64,000 nt of DNA from Prostheceraeus crozeri (lineage: Eukaryota > Platyhelminthes > Polycladida > Euryleptidae): contig CAJQUW010011630.1 of NCBI GenBank assembly GCA_907163375.1, positions 62,001 through 126,000 on the forward strand. The letters are read 5' to 3'. Positions within the stretch are counted from its first letter, which is position 1. Every line of letters begins with the position of its first letter. Below the pieces are notes generated by a model. It searched no databases and was not told where the DNA came from. It saw only the letters and a list, made by a program, of their open reading frames with translations. The translations under genes were made by a program, and so were the position numbers. Below are positions 43,443 through 53,879 of this stretch, one piece after another.

Positions 43443-46400
43443 CGGTCTGGACTGCTGGCAGATTACTATCCTACCTCCCGTAAAATAATTAAGCCTTTTT
43501 AACAATAAGTACCCATAAAATATTAACTTATTGAATGTTGTTCTATTTTGAGGATCAGAACCTCCCGAATCAATTATGGAGTCAACAGTCTCTAAGTGTT
43601 TTTGGTGAACTTTGACATTGAATGCAAGTATCAGATAGGACTGATGAAGCAATTCATCAGTACCAGTTCTGTTGATTTTCCTAGTTGCAATATGACCATA
43701 TGCGAGGTGTTTTACTTATTCAACAACTTTTCGCTGCTTGACTCTGCTGATTTCTTTCGAATAACTTTGGGAATACAGTATAATCCCTCTAGAGCGTACA
43801 TGGAATATGAGCATACAGTGGTTTATACAGTACATGCTTCATGTGCAAATTACCCTTGATATAGCAGATGTTTATTTTGGTCCGTTGAGTGTTAGTTGTA
43901 AAGGGATTACACTGCATAGTCATATAGTAGAGAAAATATTTTTTGGTGGACGTCATTTAGAAAGTGCAATAGAATGGTGGGCAGTTAAGTGATGGCATAT
44001 GACTGTGACTTCGGTTTTGTAGGAGTTATGTGATTTTTGAATTGTGTTTAAGTAGACACCAGTGAAATTTTTCCGAATAAGTTTAATGTGAACGGCATAA
44101 ACAGTGCGTCGTACATTCTCCGTGAGTTAAATATGTTAAAACTTGTCTTTGAATTCCACATGCATAATGTCGTTCGGACATAACACACAGCCCATTGCTA
44201 GACTTGGGAAAGAAATTCTACAAGAAGAAGCTATTCTACTCTTGATGAAATACACATGACAGCAATTCAACGCTGTCAAACATGAGTTCGAAAGTGGTGA
44301 GCAAGTTCGTGTTGCAGTTGGCATTTGAACAGGGCATTCCGCATATTATATTATTGTAATAGAAGAGTACAGCAATCATTTCAACTTAATACTTTGTTCA
44401 TCAGGGTCGTCAAATATCATTGACGGACTATCCAAGCATCCAACGGAGAATCTATGAAAAGAGACTTTCATATGAAAGGTGGTTATCATATGGTGACTGA
44501 GTCAATTATCATAATGCTGGTCTTATATTGATTTATTATCTAGATTACCATGAATGTGAGAGATTTGATAACACCAGACTAGCATTCATTCCATCAATTA
44601 CATAATGATCAGTACAGAATTCAGTATCAATAGTAAGTTTATAGTGTTTGATAGTGTAGCCGTACCATCGATGAACGATCGTTTTACACGTATGCATTGC
44701 ATTATGAAATGTATGTCACAATTCCTGACGTTGGCAACAATTAGATAAAGTTCTACAATGTAGTGGTTTTTGAACATATTTTTAGTCTTATTCAAATGTT
44801 AAGATGGTGATATGCTTACTGCTTACCATAATCATTCTGATCAAAGTCTACAATTAGGTTTTTGACAAAGAGCTATGTTTTATTCTTGGTACTTCTTTTC
44901 TTTCCTCTCCCCTCCCCACATTTTGTTGTTGACACTCGCAAGTGTGGCAACGTCGACGATCGTCTCTGGTTCCTAAGTGCAGTCTCACTACCGTCGCAAA
45001 AGCGTCGGGTGTGTTAACTTCCTCTGGTTTGTAGAAAATGTACATCACTTGATTAGTCGTTCACTGAAGACAACAAGTCCTTCTGAGTATCCAAGGGGCC
45101 AATCTTTCATCCCAGGGTTTCAAGCAAGACTTCTCTATTGTGTTGTGTTATCACTCAGTGACAGGTCAATTCTATTCTAAATCCAATGTGACTAAGTTTG
45201 ACTAAATTTGATGAATTTGGAAAATGTGAGGGGGTGGAGAGAAATAGAACAACATCTCAAGCACGAAAACGGTTTGGACAGTGGTGTAGACGAGAATTTC
45301 AACATAGCTGAATATTCGGAAGAAAGTTCACAAATTCCTTTCTGTGAGTACTGGAAAAACAATTTGAGTGATGCTTTTCAACTTTTCTCCTAATCAAATA
45401 GATTGAAGCACATTACGGATGTCAATCATTGTTTTTTGACGGATAACTCTTCCTATAGAGTAGTTCTTGTTTTATTTACAAGTCTTCGATCGCAGCTAGT
45501 GGTCCTAGTCATGATAGGAAACCGGGGCATGGTATTCGAAGCCAGTAATTGAAGTTAACCAGCTTGAATTTAAAACTATTTATAGCAACAAGATCAACTC
45601 AAAATAGAAAATGAATGCCGCCATGAAGGAGATCATACTCTAATTATTCAAGCCTAACTGTGCAATGAAATTTGAAATGCCTTTATGGGTTCAATAAACG
45701 CCGTAAACAGGCGTCGTTAGTTGACCGCTTTCATTTTTTTGTCGACATGGCTTTGAATCATCTGTAGCTTGGGGCCCATATGTAGTGGCGGATATCAGGA
45801 ATCGTCTGATAGTTGCTACCGGCGTGGAATGGTTGGCGCAGTTGTTCGAGGGAGCACTACGGCAATAACGGCTTCCATTAGACGTGTCTCCTTGTTTTGC
45901 GATGACTTTTCATGTAGTCTATCTGGTTTTCTAGTCCTTTTTTAAATGCTTTGATCTTCCTGATGAATTTGTTGTTTTGCTTTACTCCTTGAAGTAAAAT
46001 CGTCTGCTGTTTGTAATAAGATGACAGAACGATCATATAGAGCATAGATTTGAAGAATGTTTGTGGGCGAACCACCCCCCCCCCACGGACTTCACCGATA
46101 TGAAGTGACCTAAGGCGGAAGGGGCAAACGTCATTACTCTCCTACCAGCAGGCTTGGACAGTGCTGATATTGTCTGACTTTTGCTGCAATATCGCGACAA
46201 TTTAAGTGCGGATGCCCTCATCCCTGCTATTTTCCAATGTCACTCTCCGGGTTTGACCACATTGCCTATAATCGAAAGAAAGTGATTTAGGCCAAACACC
46301 TAAACACTTCGCGAAGAAGACCACTTAAGCGAGTATGTGGACAAGTGATGTGGTAGGAATTTCATTGATGATATAATCGCATGAATGTTTTGTACGAGCA

Positions 46401-49156
46401 TGTATTGCAGGTAATGTTTCATCTTTTACTTTGCCAGGCAGCAAAAGATAGTTATCGTTGCATTGATTGACAATGAACTGAGCAAAGATTGCATTTTGTC
46501 TGACATGTTGTGTTTTCTGTGATATTGTACACTTCTCGTATTCCAGTGTTTGCGTTATTGCAGTATTTTTTGATATTTGCATATTTGATTCACCACAATG
46601 AAAGATCTGCGGCTAAACCCCATTAGGGCGTTATATATTCGCCAATGCATTCTTGTGTCATGCAAAGTCGTTCAAGGTGCATAAAGCTATGACGTCCGAT
46701 CCGTCACCCGGATATGTATTTTGATTAAAGAGAATAATGAGAAGAATTGATATCTTTCGTCATTTATAACGACATATGATCTCATGGTACAGTACAGTGG
46801 TCTATGACATGGACCAACGATCCCGTGATGGGGTATTCACACTAAAACAAAGGCAAATGAGAAGATTGAAGACAGATAAGTCTCACATCGCATATCTAAA
46901 CATTAAGAGAGTTGACTTTTCTGTCTGCAGACATATTTTCGAACCACGACATTAGAAATAGAACATGGTTCCGAGCGAATTTACATCTTTTATTCAAAAA
47001 ATGTAGCCTGTGTGATATGTAAATACATTATATAGACTGCACAGTTGACGTTTCATATGATGTTTTTATGAGTATGTTTAGAGAGAAATTATGTTCAGTC
47101 AAAAAGCACGATTTCAGTCAGGATGATTTTGTACTGGCATGACAGAATCGCTAGTGATCTTTCAATGCACTTTGTATACGGTATTGTACACAATAACTGT
47201 TATGAGATTATGTATACATGTTATTGTCTTTTTATGTATTATATTCCTCTTCATTTTTGATTCTTTTAATTTGACAGTTGAAGTGACCTTCTTTACAGTG
47301 CTTTAATAGCTTCAAACAGCGATCTTCTTTGACACTTGTCGATACATTCAACACGCACATTATTATATGTATTTCAGTGTGATGAATGACAAAACTCGTC
47401 AGTTTTACTTTTTGACACTCATGCTTTTCAGGGAACATGCAACTTTTTTCTTATGCACCAATCTGTACTTTAATGTCACCGTAAAATATAATCTGAATTG
47501 CTAAGTTTGACTTTTTCATTTTGTTGACCACAGTTTCAAATTAATGTAACAATTGAAGGAGGTGATTATACCCTGTGAGAACGAATCTTGCCAAAAGCTG
47601 GTGGATGTCAGCTGCTTAATATCATGCCACAGTTCAGTCATAATTACAGCATATTCGCCTGCGAAGTTCGCCACCGACCATTCGCGAATTCGCGTTCTGT
47701 GCCGCCTTTTCTTTTCACTGTGGTTTCCTCTAATAATCCGACTCTACTGCCGCTTTCATGAATTTAGTAAAGTCCCCTTTTAACAGATCAGACTGACTAT
47801 ACAATGTATTTTATGTGAAGGTAATATACGAACATTGCTACTTACTGCTAATAAGTTGCTACAATATTCACTATTTCGTCGGTTGGCGAAAAGCAGCTCA
47901 AATCACCAAACAAGCATCCATCAATTAGTTAAAGCAATTTACTCGACACATACCGCTTCTGGACTTTAGACGCATTTCTAAAAACTGAATGCAACTCACA
48001 TCTTGCGATAATTATGTTACAAAATTGGGCAAAAAACAAATTTAGTCACAAAATCGCTGACTCACCAGTTAATCTCTTGATATTAGCGAGCTACGTTCCC
48101 ACAGGGTAATGGGTACTGGAGGCTTTGAGCTTCTATAACTTCATAACTTCACTTTTCGCAAGGTGAATCATCATATGAGTTGTAAGAAGTAAAGCCTTAG
48201 CTATTAAATTGTATGAATCTTTTGTAATTCTCAACTGTTTCAGCTTACAATTCATGTGATCCTAGAGAATTGATATTCGCCATTTTACTCAGAAAAGTGA
48301 CAACGCTCACTCAAACTGCGATTTTATTGCTAAGCCTTGTCGTAGAATTCAAACACATTTGATATCTCCTATTTTCTTATTGATCATCGCGAAAATGAAT
48401 TCTTTCTGTATGTGATCTGAAAGTGTTGATCGTGTTCACTTTTCATATTTCGTAAAGCAACTTTATCGAAATTTGCTTGAGTTGGTAAAGAATTTAATAA
48501 CGATGTGTTCATGCAGAAAATAAATATAAGATTATTTATTCTATCATGTTGAAGACAACACAAATTATCTAGCATACCCTTGAGATAGAAGTAAAAATCA
48601 ATGACAAGAAGAATTTTAAAGAATCTATTCTTAGTTAGACCTGTAATTGTCTGCACATTGTGTTGCATTGATGTCAAAACTTCTGACGCATTTTGACATC
48701 TCTAACGCTTTTGACATTTTGACTTTTGAAATTGAGCTAAATATGATTATCTTAAAATTTCATACAATTATCTGAAAATATAACTCACATGGATCGTAGT
48801 GCAACTTGCATAAAAAGATATCTGCTCATATGTTCATCTGCTGTTGTTTTGATAATAAGTGATCGATTTATATCAATATTGCAAGAAAAACGGAGCTCAA
48901 AACTCTCTGATTTGTTAAGCAGCACAAGTGCTTGGCCGATCGAACCTTCGTCAGGGGTATGCAAACTACATCAAATAGCCCCTAAGTTGGACACGGATAC
49001 ATGAAAAGTGACTGACGCAAATATCAACACACTAGTAAAGAGAAAGCTATAGGCTACTGGACTAAAATATATAGTTTTTTCATAATAGTTCGCGCGGAGG
49101 CTGGTTCCAACTCTGCTGTGTGCACTACACGGTTAGGATAGTACATAATTAACCGC
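43443..49156. other. Long stretch without a recognised gene
   Basis: The first few hundred bases are probably the 3' untranslated part of the DHHC gene. Beyond that I found only short open stretches (the largest 108 codons antisense to the DHHC 3' end, and 97 codons at 48384-48677 minus), none with a recognisable domain. A C10 run lies at 46075-46084. Distant exons or regulatory sequence of the DHHC gene or a neighbour cannot be excluded. Confidence 0.4.
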
Positions 49157-49159
49157 TTA

Positions 49160-49704
49160 GGGCCGTTCATAAATCACGTGATGGCATAGAGGGGGAGGGG
49201 GTTAGAGAAATTATCCCGAAGCATCATCAGGGGGGCTTATCTTCATCACGAGATGTCGACTGATATCAAGCCAAAATGATATACGCAACTTAAGCAGGCT
49301 TATTTAAATGACACTAGACTATTATAGTAGCAAATAATTTGACTACATTATGGCGTATATACAATTTAAATGCATGGTGGTATTATAATTCGAATGCGAC
49401 AGCAATATAGGATATTTTAACCGAGGTCTGAGATAAGTTTTGCAGATGAAACATATGTTCCGCTAGCAAATATTAGGTAATGAAGCATATGAGAAGAGGC
49501 TGTTACCTTTATTTGGTTAGATGTTGGTAAGACAAGGGAGAGGGGGCAACCATGGAAAGGAAATCGCCCTATGCCTGCCATCTTTAATAAGACAGTTTCA
49601 TCACGTGATCTGTGAGAAGGGGTTCATGCGAACATCACGCAACATCGAGGGGGAGGGGGTTAAAAAATATGCATTTTAGCATCACGTGATTTATGAATGG
49701 CCCC
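49160..49704. mobile_element. PIF/Harbinger-type MITE, TTA duplication
   Basis: Tips GGGCCGTTCATAAATCACGTGATG (left) and, on the other strand, GGGGCCATTCATAAATCACGTGATG (right) are near-identical inverted repeats. TTA flanks both sides (49157-49159 and 49705-49707). Inside, AGAGGGGGAGGGGGTTA at 49198 is matched by TCGAGGGGGAGGGGGTTA at 49648 in the same orientation. ATCACG words recur. No gene inside the 545 bases. TWA duplications and GGG tips are Harbinger features. Confidence 0.75.
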
Positions 49705-49707
49705 TTA

Positions 49708-50008
49708 GACTGAATATTTGCAGAGGCCAATGCCAGATAGGCTGTCGTAAAGTTAGCACACAGTAGCTGAGACTGACTTAATTAACATTTCTACGGTGTG
49801 CATCCCAGTAGGCTCCAGTGGTTCTCAAGGTGGGCCATGTAGCTCAAAAAATGGGCCACATGCTTTTGAAAGTGGGTTCCAAGCTTTTGGAGGTGCACTT
49901 TATAAGTGAGGATCAAATGATCGAATGTCAGTACTTAATTGAAACGATACAAATTATTAGTAGTAAGTAAAACTCCACTTCTGGATAGCGCAAGATGACC
50001 GCCGTCGC
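49708..50008. other. No gene; isolated hAT-like terminus
   Basis: CAGTGGTTCTCAAGGTGGGCC near 49815 is a typical hAT (Charlie-like) start, followed by three short GTGGG/GGGCC-containing repeats to about 49890. No second terminus was found. Confidence 0.4.
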
Positions 50009-50240
50009 TGACGTCCCCCCCCTCCTGTCCGTCGTGTCGGTCGTGGTGTGGCGTCGTGTTGCTTCGAGTCTGACGTCCCCCCCCCCTCCTGTCCGTCGAG
50101 TCGGTCGTGGTGTGCCGCCGTGTTGCTTCGTGTCTGACGTCCCCCCCTCTCCTCTGGCCGTCCGTCGTAGCGCGAGGTGATGTGCTCTCCATGTTGGCGT
50201 GGTGTGCCGGCCAGGTTGGCGTGGTGTGCCGGCCAGGTTG
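50009..50240. repeat. Two C-rich minisatellites
   Basis: CTGACGTCCCCCCC-TCCTGTCCGTCG...GTTGCTTCG repeats with a period of about 64 bases (about 2.5 copies, 50009-50170). Then GTTGGCGTGGTGTGCCGGCCAG repeats with a period of about 25 bases (2-3 copies, 50193-50245). Strand-asymmetric G/C tracts could form G-quadruplexes. Long open frames across them are repeat artefacts. Confidence 0.75.
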
Positions 50241-50257
50241 GGAGGGTGGACTGTCGT

Positions 50258-50746
50258 AGCTCACCTGAAAAAATCCTAAGTGTCAGAGTGGCTTTGTATG
50301 GGTAAAATTTTGAAAATTTTCTAAAGTGTGGAATTTCGACCTGGGACCGTCACCAAAACATTTTTCATCAAATTTCACTGACCCCCCCCCCCCGACAGCA
50401 ATCTTCTAACTTTGGTTCTAGTGGACGGATTTTGTCTTACAGCTACTCGTTTGAAAGAGGAGAAAAAACTGCTCGACAACATTTTTTGTTGCGAGTCAAT
50501 CGGACCAGCCGTTCAAAAGTTAGAGCTGTTACAAGATCTTAGGTCGGAGCTCACCTGAAAAATCCTAAGTGTCAGAGTGACTTTGTATGGACAAAATTTT
50601 AAAAATTTTCCAAAGTGTGTCATTTCGATGTGGGACCTTTACCAAAACATTTTTCATCAAATTTCACCAACCCCCCCCTCGGGAGAGCTAGCTTCGATCT
50701 TGGCTTCCAGTGGACGGATTTTGTCGTGCAATAGCTCGTTTGAAAG
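50258..50746. repeat. Direct repeat of about 200 bases, spaced 290 bases
   Basis: AGCTCACCTGAAAAA...CTCGTTTGAAAG occurs at 50258-50457 and again at 50548-50746 with about 85-90% identity by eye. Each copy carries a C tract in its middle and ATTTTTCATCAAATTTCAC. It sits between the minisatellites and the Polinton's first promoter, so it may be the terminal region of that element. The right terminus is outside the window, so this cannot be tested here. Confidence 0.7.
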
Positions 50747-50898
50747 CTAAGAGTGAGACCAATTCACTGAAAGAATCGGCTTGTTCATATCTGTCTTCGT
50801 TTAGATGTGAGACACCATTTAAGATTTGGGAGATTGGCGAAAAACGACAGAGTTAGAATTTCCCAAGAAACAGCTCCAGCGGGCGAATGAAGGCTCGG

Positions 50899-51018
50899 AT
50901 TGGTAAACGGAGGCCAGATTTGGAATCAGCTTGATGTTATTGTCCAATGAGGATCATCATCCAATGAGAATCAAGCATTTCTATATAAATAGGCAGCCTT
51001 CCACAGTGAGAATCATTC
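50899..51018 (+). promoter_or_regulatory. Polinton left promoter: CCAAT boxes, TATA box, initiator
   Basis: An inverted CCAAT (ATTGG, 50899-50903), two direct CCAAT boxes (50944-50948 and 50961-50965), the TATA box TATATAAAT (50982-50990) and a TCATTC initiator (51013-51018) form a textbook pol II promoter. TATA and initiator are 33 bases apart. A leader of about 77 bases would precede the ATG at 51092. The TCATTC initiator fits the arthropod TCAKTY consensus (inference). Confidence 0.65.
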
Positions 51019-51091
51019 CATCGTTGAATCACACGAGTGACGGACGCACATTTTCTCTCTCTCTAGTTCCCTATTCTATTATCCAACTAAA

Positions 51092-51866
51092 ATGGTAAGT
51101 CGCTACTTCCCTCCCTCTCCTCCCTTGAACTTTAACTTAATACAATCTTTTTCATTTTCAGGCATCTACTCCATCTGCTGCACTAGTAGGACAAAATGGC
51201 GGTCAAACGTTACAATGTCCGCTACGATCAGATCATCTACAACTGAGGCCAGTGGAAGAAACAACCAAGGTACATAATCCTACACCGCTACAGCGTAAAT
51301 TTAAACAAGTCTTGCGTTATGACGATCATAGCATAGTACTCCAAACGGGAATGCTCCCTTCCACGGATGTCAAGATAATGGGCAATCAGTATGGGGACTA
51401 CATACTGATCCCCGTGAGTCCGTACATTCGCCACCAACTTGATATTATTGAGGAGTACGTGACATTAAATATGGACATTCCTACTCCTCTTGCTCAAGAG
51501 TGGAAGGCGAGAGATGACACGGATACTCCCTATAGAAAGATTTGGGATGGTAATCAAATTTGCCTACCGGTATCACATTGGTGCACTTACTATAAGAAGG
51601 AGGGAGATCATTCAACATCCATCACATGCGACGAGCTCGGAGAAGGTACTTGGGATATCCTTTTCAAAGTGAATGGGCTATATTATGGTCGGCACAAGGA
51701 TAATAAAATAGCCTCTCTCTCCATGCATATGGAATCCATCCTATATATTCCAAAACCACCCAACGTGGACGACATAATTGATCAAATCCTTAACAGCAGT
51801 GGTACGAAGCGCAAGTCGGAGAAGAATGCTGCATCAAAACGCAAATCAAAGAAGGGGAATTACTAG
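51092..51866 (+). CDS. Polinton left-arm protein of unknown function, candidate intron after start codon
   Basis: I do not recognise the protein. The ATG at 51092 is followed directly by GTAAGT. A 67-base candidate intron (51095-51161) ends in TTTTCATTTTCAG, after which a long frame continues to 51866. The product would be about 235 residues with a Lys/Arg-rich C-terminus (KRKSEKNAASKRKSKK), possibly a nuclear localisation signal. The middle has mixed polar/aromatic composition and no transmembrane segment. It is the first gene after the promoter, so it is probably an early gene (inference). Confidence 0.65.
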
Positions 51867-51900
51867 TCCTTTCCTAACTCTACCCTATGACAATTCGCTT

Positions 51901-52026
51901 ATGTGCTTTGAGTGTCGTAGACGTGGTCTTATTAGATACATTTTACTTCTTCGTTGCCATCATATCATTTGTGTATTTTGTCGTGAAAAGCATCGATGTA
52001 ATTCTTCATTTTGTAATATGTTATAG
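51901..52026 (+). CDS. Small RING-like zinc-finger ORF of the Polinton
   Basis: A 41-codon frame with MCFECRRRG and LLRCHHIICVFCREKHRC: CxxC, then CxHxxCxxC, then a final CxxxxxC, the order of a short RING-type finger. RING proteins act as ubiquitin ligases or adaptors, but at this size only zinc binding can be proposed. It has a second, longer RING-like neighbour at 53110-53391. Confidence 0.5.
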   Translation: MCFECRRRGLIRYILLLRCHHIICVFCREKHRCNSSFCNML

Positions 52027-52078
52027 AACGTTTCCTTAGATGTGTAAATTTCCGTTTTAGGCTTCTATCATCATTTTT

Positions 52079-52609
52079 ATGGATTGTGAGGGTGAACCTG
52101 TACAGGAGCTCAGTGCTATTGCTATGAACAATTGGACATATCAGATTGTCAGTGTCTATCATCAACACGCCAACTGTGATCCCAATGTTGATCAATGGGC
52201 GACAAAACACATTCATGGACTTAATCTGAAATATTTGCAAGACTATGGCTTTTCTTGTGAGAGTGCTCTTCTTATTGACTTTAAACGATGGTTAGCTGCT
52301 TTCAATGTTATACGCATCTTTTGTAATAATCCTGGTAAGGAGAGGAAAGTATTTCCCAATCTAATCATTGATGATATTTTGCTCCCGCCTTGGGATAGTA
52401 GAGTGAATCAACACTACCATGAAGTCACGAAACGTTTTAAGGATTTGTGTGTTCCTATTTTGTCAGTTCGTTGTAGTAGCTACGTTCATAACCAATGCTT
52501 CTTTCCTCCTTACCTCAACACTGCCAAAGTCCTGTATGGTTATCATTGCTCGCTGTATGATAGTTACCAGCTGTATCTATTTTATCTGTTTCAAACCATT
52601 GATTTATAA
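52079..52609 (+). CDS. DEDDh 3'-5' exonuclease-like protein of the Polinton
   Basis: A 176-codon frame. It begins MDCEG, giving a DxE (Asp2, Glu4) as in the ExoI motif of DnaQ-like nucleases, and near the end has HCSLYD (His156, Asp161), the H-x4-D of ExoIII. In between are HIHGLNLKYLQDYGF and IRIFCNNPGKE, a layout I recall from uncharacterised proteins near other Polinton-like elements. A nuclease could proofread for, or process ends of, the protein-primed genome (inference). AATAAA lies at 52632-52637, just after the stop, as a polyadenylation signal. Confidence 0.55.
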   Translation: MDCEGEPVQELSAIAMNNWTYQIVSVYHQHANCDPNVDQWATKHIHGLNLKYLQDYGFSCESALLIDFKRWLAAFNVIRIFCNNPGKERKVFPNLIIDDILLPPWDSRVNQHYHEVTKRFKDLCVPILSVRCSSYVHNQCFFPPYLNTAKVLYGYHCSLYDSYQLYLFYLFQTIDL

Positions 52610-52631
52610 TGCATGCTTGTTACCATTATTC

Positions 52632-52637
52632 AATAAA
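52632..52637 (+). terminator. Polyadenylation signal AATAAA after the exonuclease-like gene
   Basis: ATTCAATAAATG lies 23 bases after the stop codon. Confidence 0.5.
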
Positions 52638-52699
52638 TGTTACTATGAGAAGAGTTGTTGTTTTCATGCAATGGATGGGTTAGATAAAGGGCGATCATG

Positions 52700-53107
52700 T
52701 CTTTCTCAAACGACTGCGGAACATTACATTTTCATAGGCAAAGTTTAAAAGGAGCTGTTCAAGATTATGTGATAAATTTTCATAAAGATGAGACCGGCAT
52801 CGAAGCAGTGGTCGATGATGCTAGCACTCTATTTCTAGAGTTAATGAATACATTCTCTGATAGCATTGTCATGGCGTGATTAGTTGCGAAAATTAAGTTT
52901 AGTCATTTTGGAAAGGAAGAGGTGGAAAGTCGCTCTTTCCATTTTGCTTCTTATTCAATGGAAGTGGTAGATCACCCCGAAGAATTTTTTAAAAGACATA
53001 TGATAAAAATTGCTGAACGTCTTAACGCATTTAATCATCATGGTAGCAGTCTAGTGATTGAAGCGATTTCAGATATTCACATTCATATTTCCATAAAGAA
53101 GAATTGA
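52700..53107 (+). pseudogene. Conserved Polinton domain of unknown function, fragmentary
   Basis: The segments VQDYVINFHKDETGIEAVV and FHFASYSMEVV..FFKRH followed by AERLNAFNHHGSSLVIEAIS resemble a domain often seen ahead of replication or polymerase proteins in Polinton-like elements (recalled pattern F.S.......I..I......F...GSGW....I). It looks interrupted about once. No catalytic residues are evident. Confidence 0.45.
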
Positions 53108-53109
53108 AA

Positions 53110-53391
53110 ATGCAGTGGTACTTGATTGTAGCACAACTGGTTTTCGAGCTATGTCTGCTCACTCTCGAAGTATATTCCTTCTGTACATGCGTCTATTATT
53201 TAGAAAAGGCTAGCAAATTCATATCTTCAAAAAGACTTGCTATAGACATCAGTAACGGTGAAACTATGTGTTGTGATGTATGTAAGCGAAAGGATGGAAA
53301 TGAAAAGCGCATCTTCAAGAGATGTAAGCATGCTTTTTGTCAACGCTGTTTCATACGTAATTGCATTCAACTTTGCAAATGTAACCACTGA
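53110..53391 (+). CDS. Membrane-anchored RING-like zinc-finger protein
   Basis: The first ATG at 53110 is chosen. A hydrophobic segment follows at once (LIVAQLVFELCLLTLEVYSF), then a finger: CCDVCKRKDGNEKR, FKRCKHAFCQRCFIRNC and CKCNH. The spacing CxxC ... CxHxxCxxC ... CxC matches RING-type fingers. A membrane-tethered RING protein could promote ubiquitination of host proteins, as many large DNA viruses do (inference). Confidence 0.6.
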   Translation: MQWYLIVAQLVFELCLLTLEVYSFCTCVYYLEKASKFISSKRLAIDISNGETMCCDVCKRKDGNEKRIFKRCKHAFCQRCFIRNCIQLCKCNH

Positions 53392-53482
53392 TATTGCTCA
53401 TTTCGAGTGTCACTTATGCCGCAATAGTTAGTACCTATGCAAATGTGGTAAAGATAGGTTTTAGCAAAGACTAACACGGTAA

Positions 53483-53848
53483 ATGGCGAAACGTAAAATG
53501 ACGAAACGTAAAAGTCAAAAGTCTTCAAAGTTTTCTTCAGCCATTCAAGCTCTCCGACGAATGAAAGCAAATCAGCGATACAATGCTATACAACATGCTA
53601 ACGATAAATTCATTCGTGAAATTATTTCTCAACTGAGGAAGTTGAGGACGAAGAAATTAGCACCAAAACAACGAAAGTTACTTAAGCGATATGCCACAAA
53701 ATTGCGTTTCATCTCCAATCCTAAAGTCACCCTTCAAAGAAAGAGGAAAACTCTAACACAAAAGGGTGGTTTCCTTTCAGCAATACTTCCAATGTTAGCT
53801 CCTGTCGTGGGTAACCTATTGGGTAATATCTTTGGCTCTAAGCGTTAA
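53483..53848 (+). CDS. Basic Polinton protein with hydrophobic C-terminus
   Basis: 121 codons. The first two thirds are rich in Lys/Arg (MAKRKMTKRKSQKSSK; LRKLRTKKLAPKQRKLLKR). The end is glycine/hydrophobic (GGFLSAILPMLAPVVGNLLG). This two-part build is found in a conserved small Polinton protein and recalls adenovirus core or membrane-active minor proteins. It lies directly before the packaging ATPase, as in other Polintons. Confidence 0.6.
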   Translation: MAKRKMTKRKSQKSSKFSSAIQALRRMKANQRYNAIQHANDKFIREIISQLRKLRTKKLAPKQRKLLKRYATKLRFISNPKVTLQRKRKTLTQKGGFLSAILPMLAPVVGNLLGNIFGSKR

Positions 53849-53879
53849 TTATGCAAATGTTGAATCTCAAAGTATTAAA

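Noticed and set aside
43326-43652. 108-codon ORF antisense to the end of the DHHC gene
   Set aside because: No domain; overlaps confirmed coding sequence on the other strand.
44854-45048. Minus-strand RRRCHTCECQQQ ORF as a piggyBac-type cysteine-rich end
   Set aside because: Too few cysteines and no transposase sequence beside it.
49935-50264. Open frames of 60-110 codons on both strands
   Set aside because: They run through the C-rich minisatellites; openness follows from repeat composition and no domain is present.
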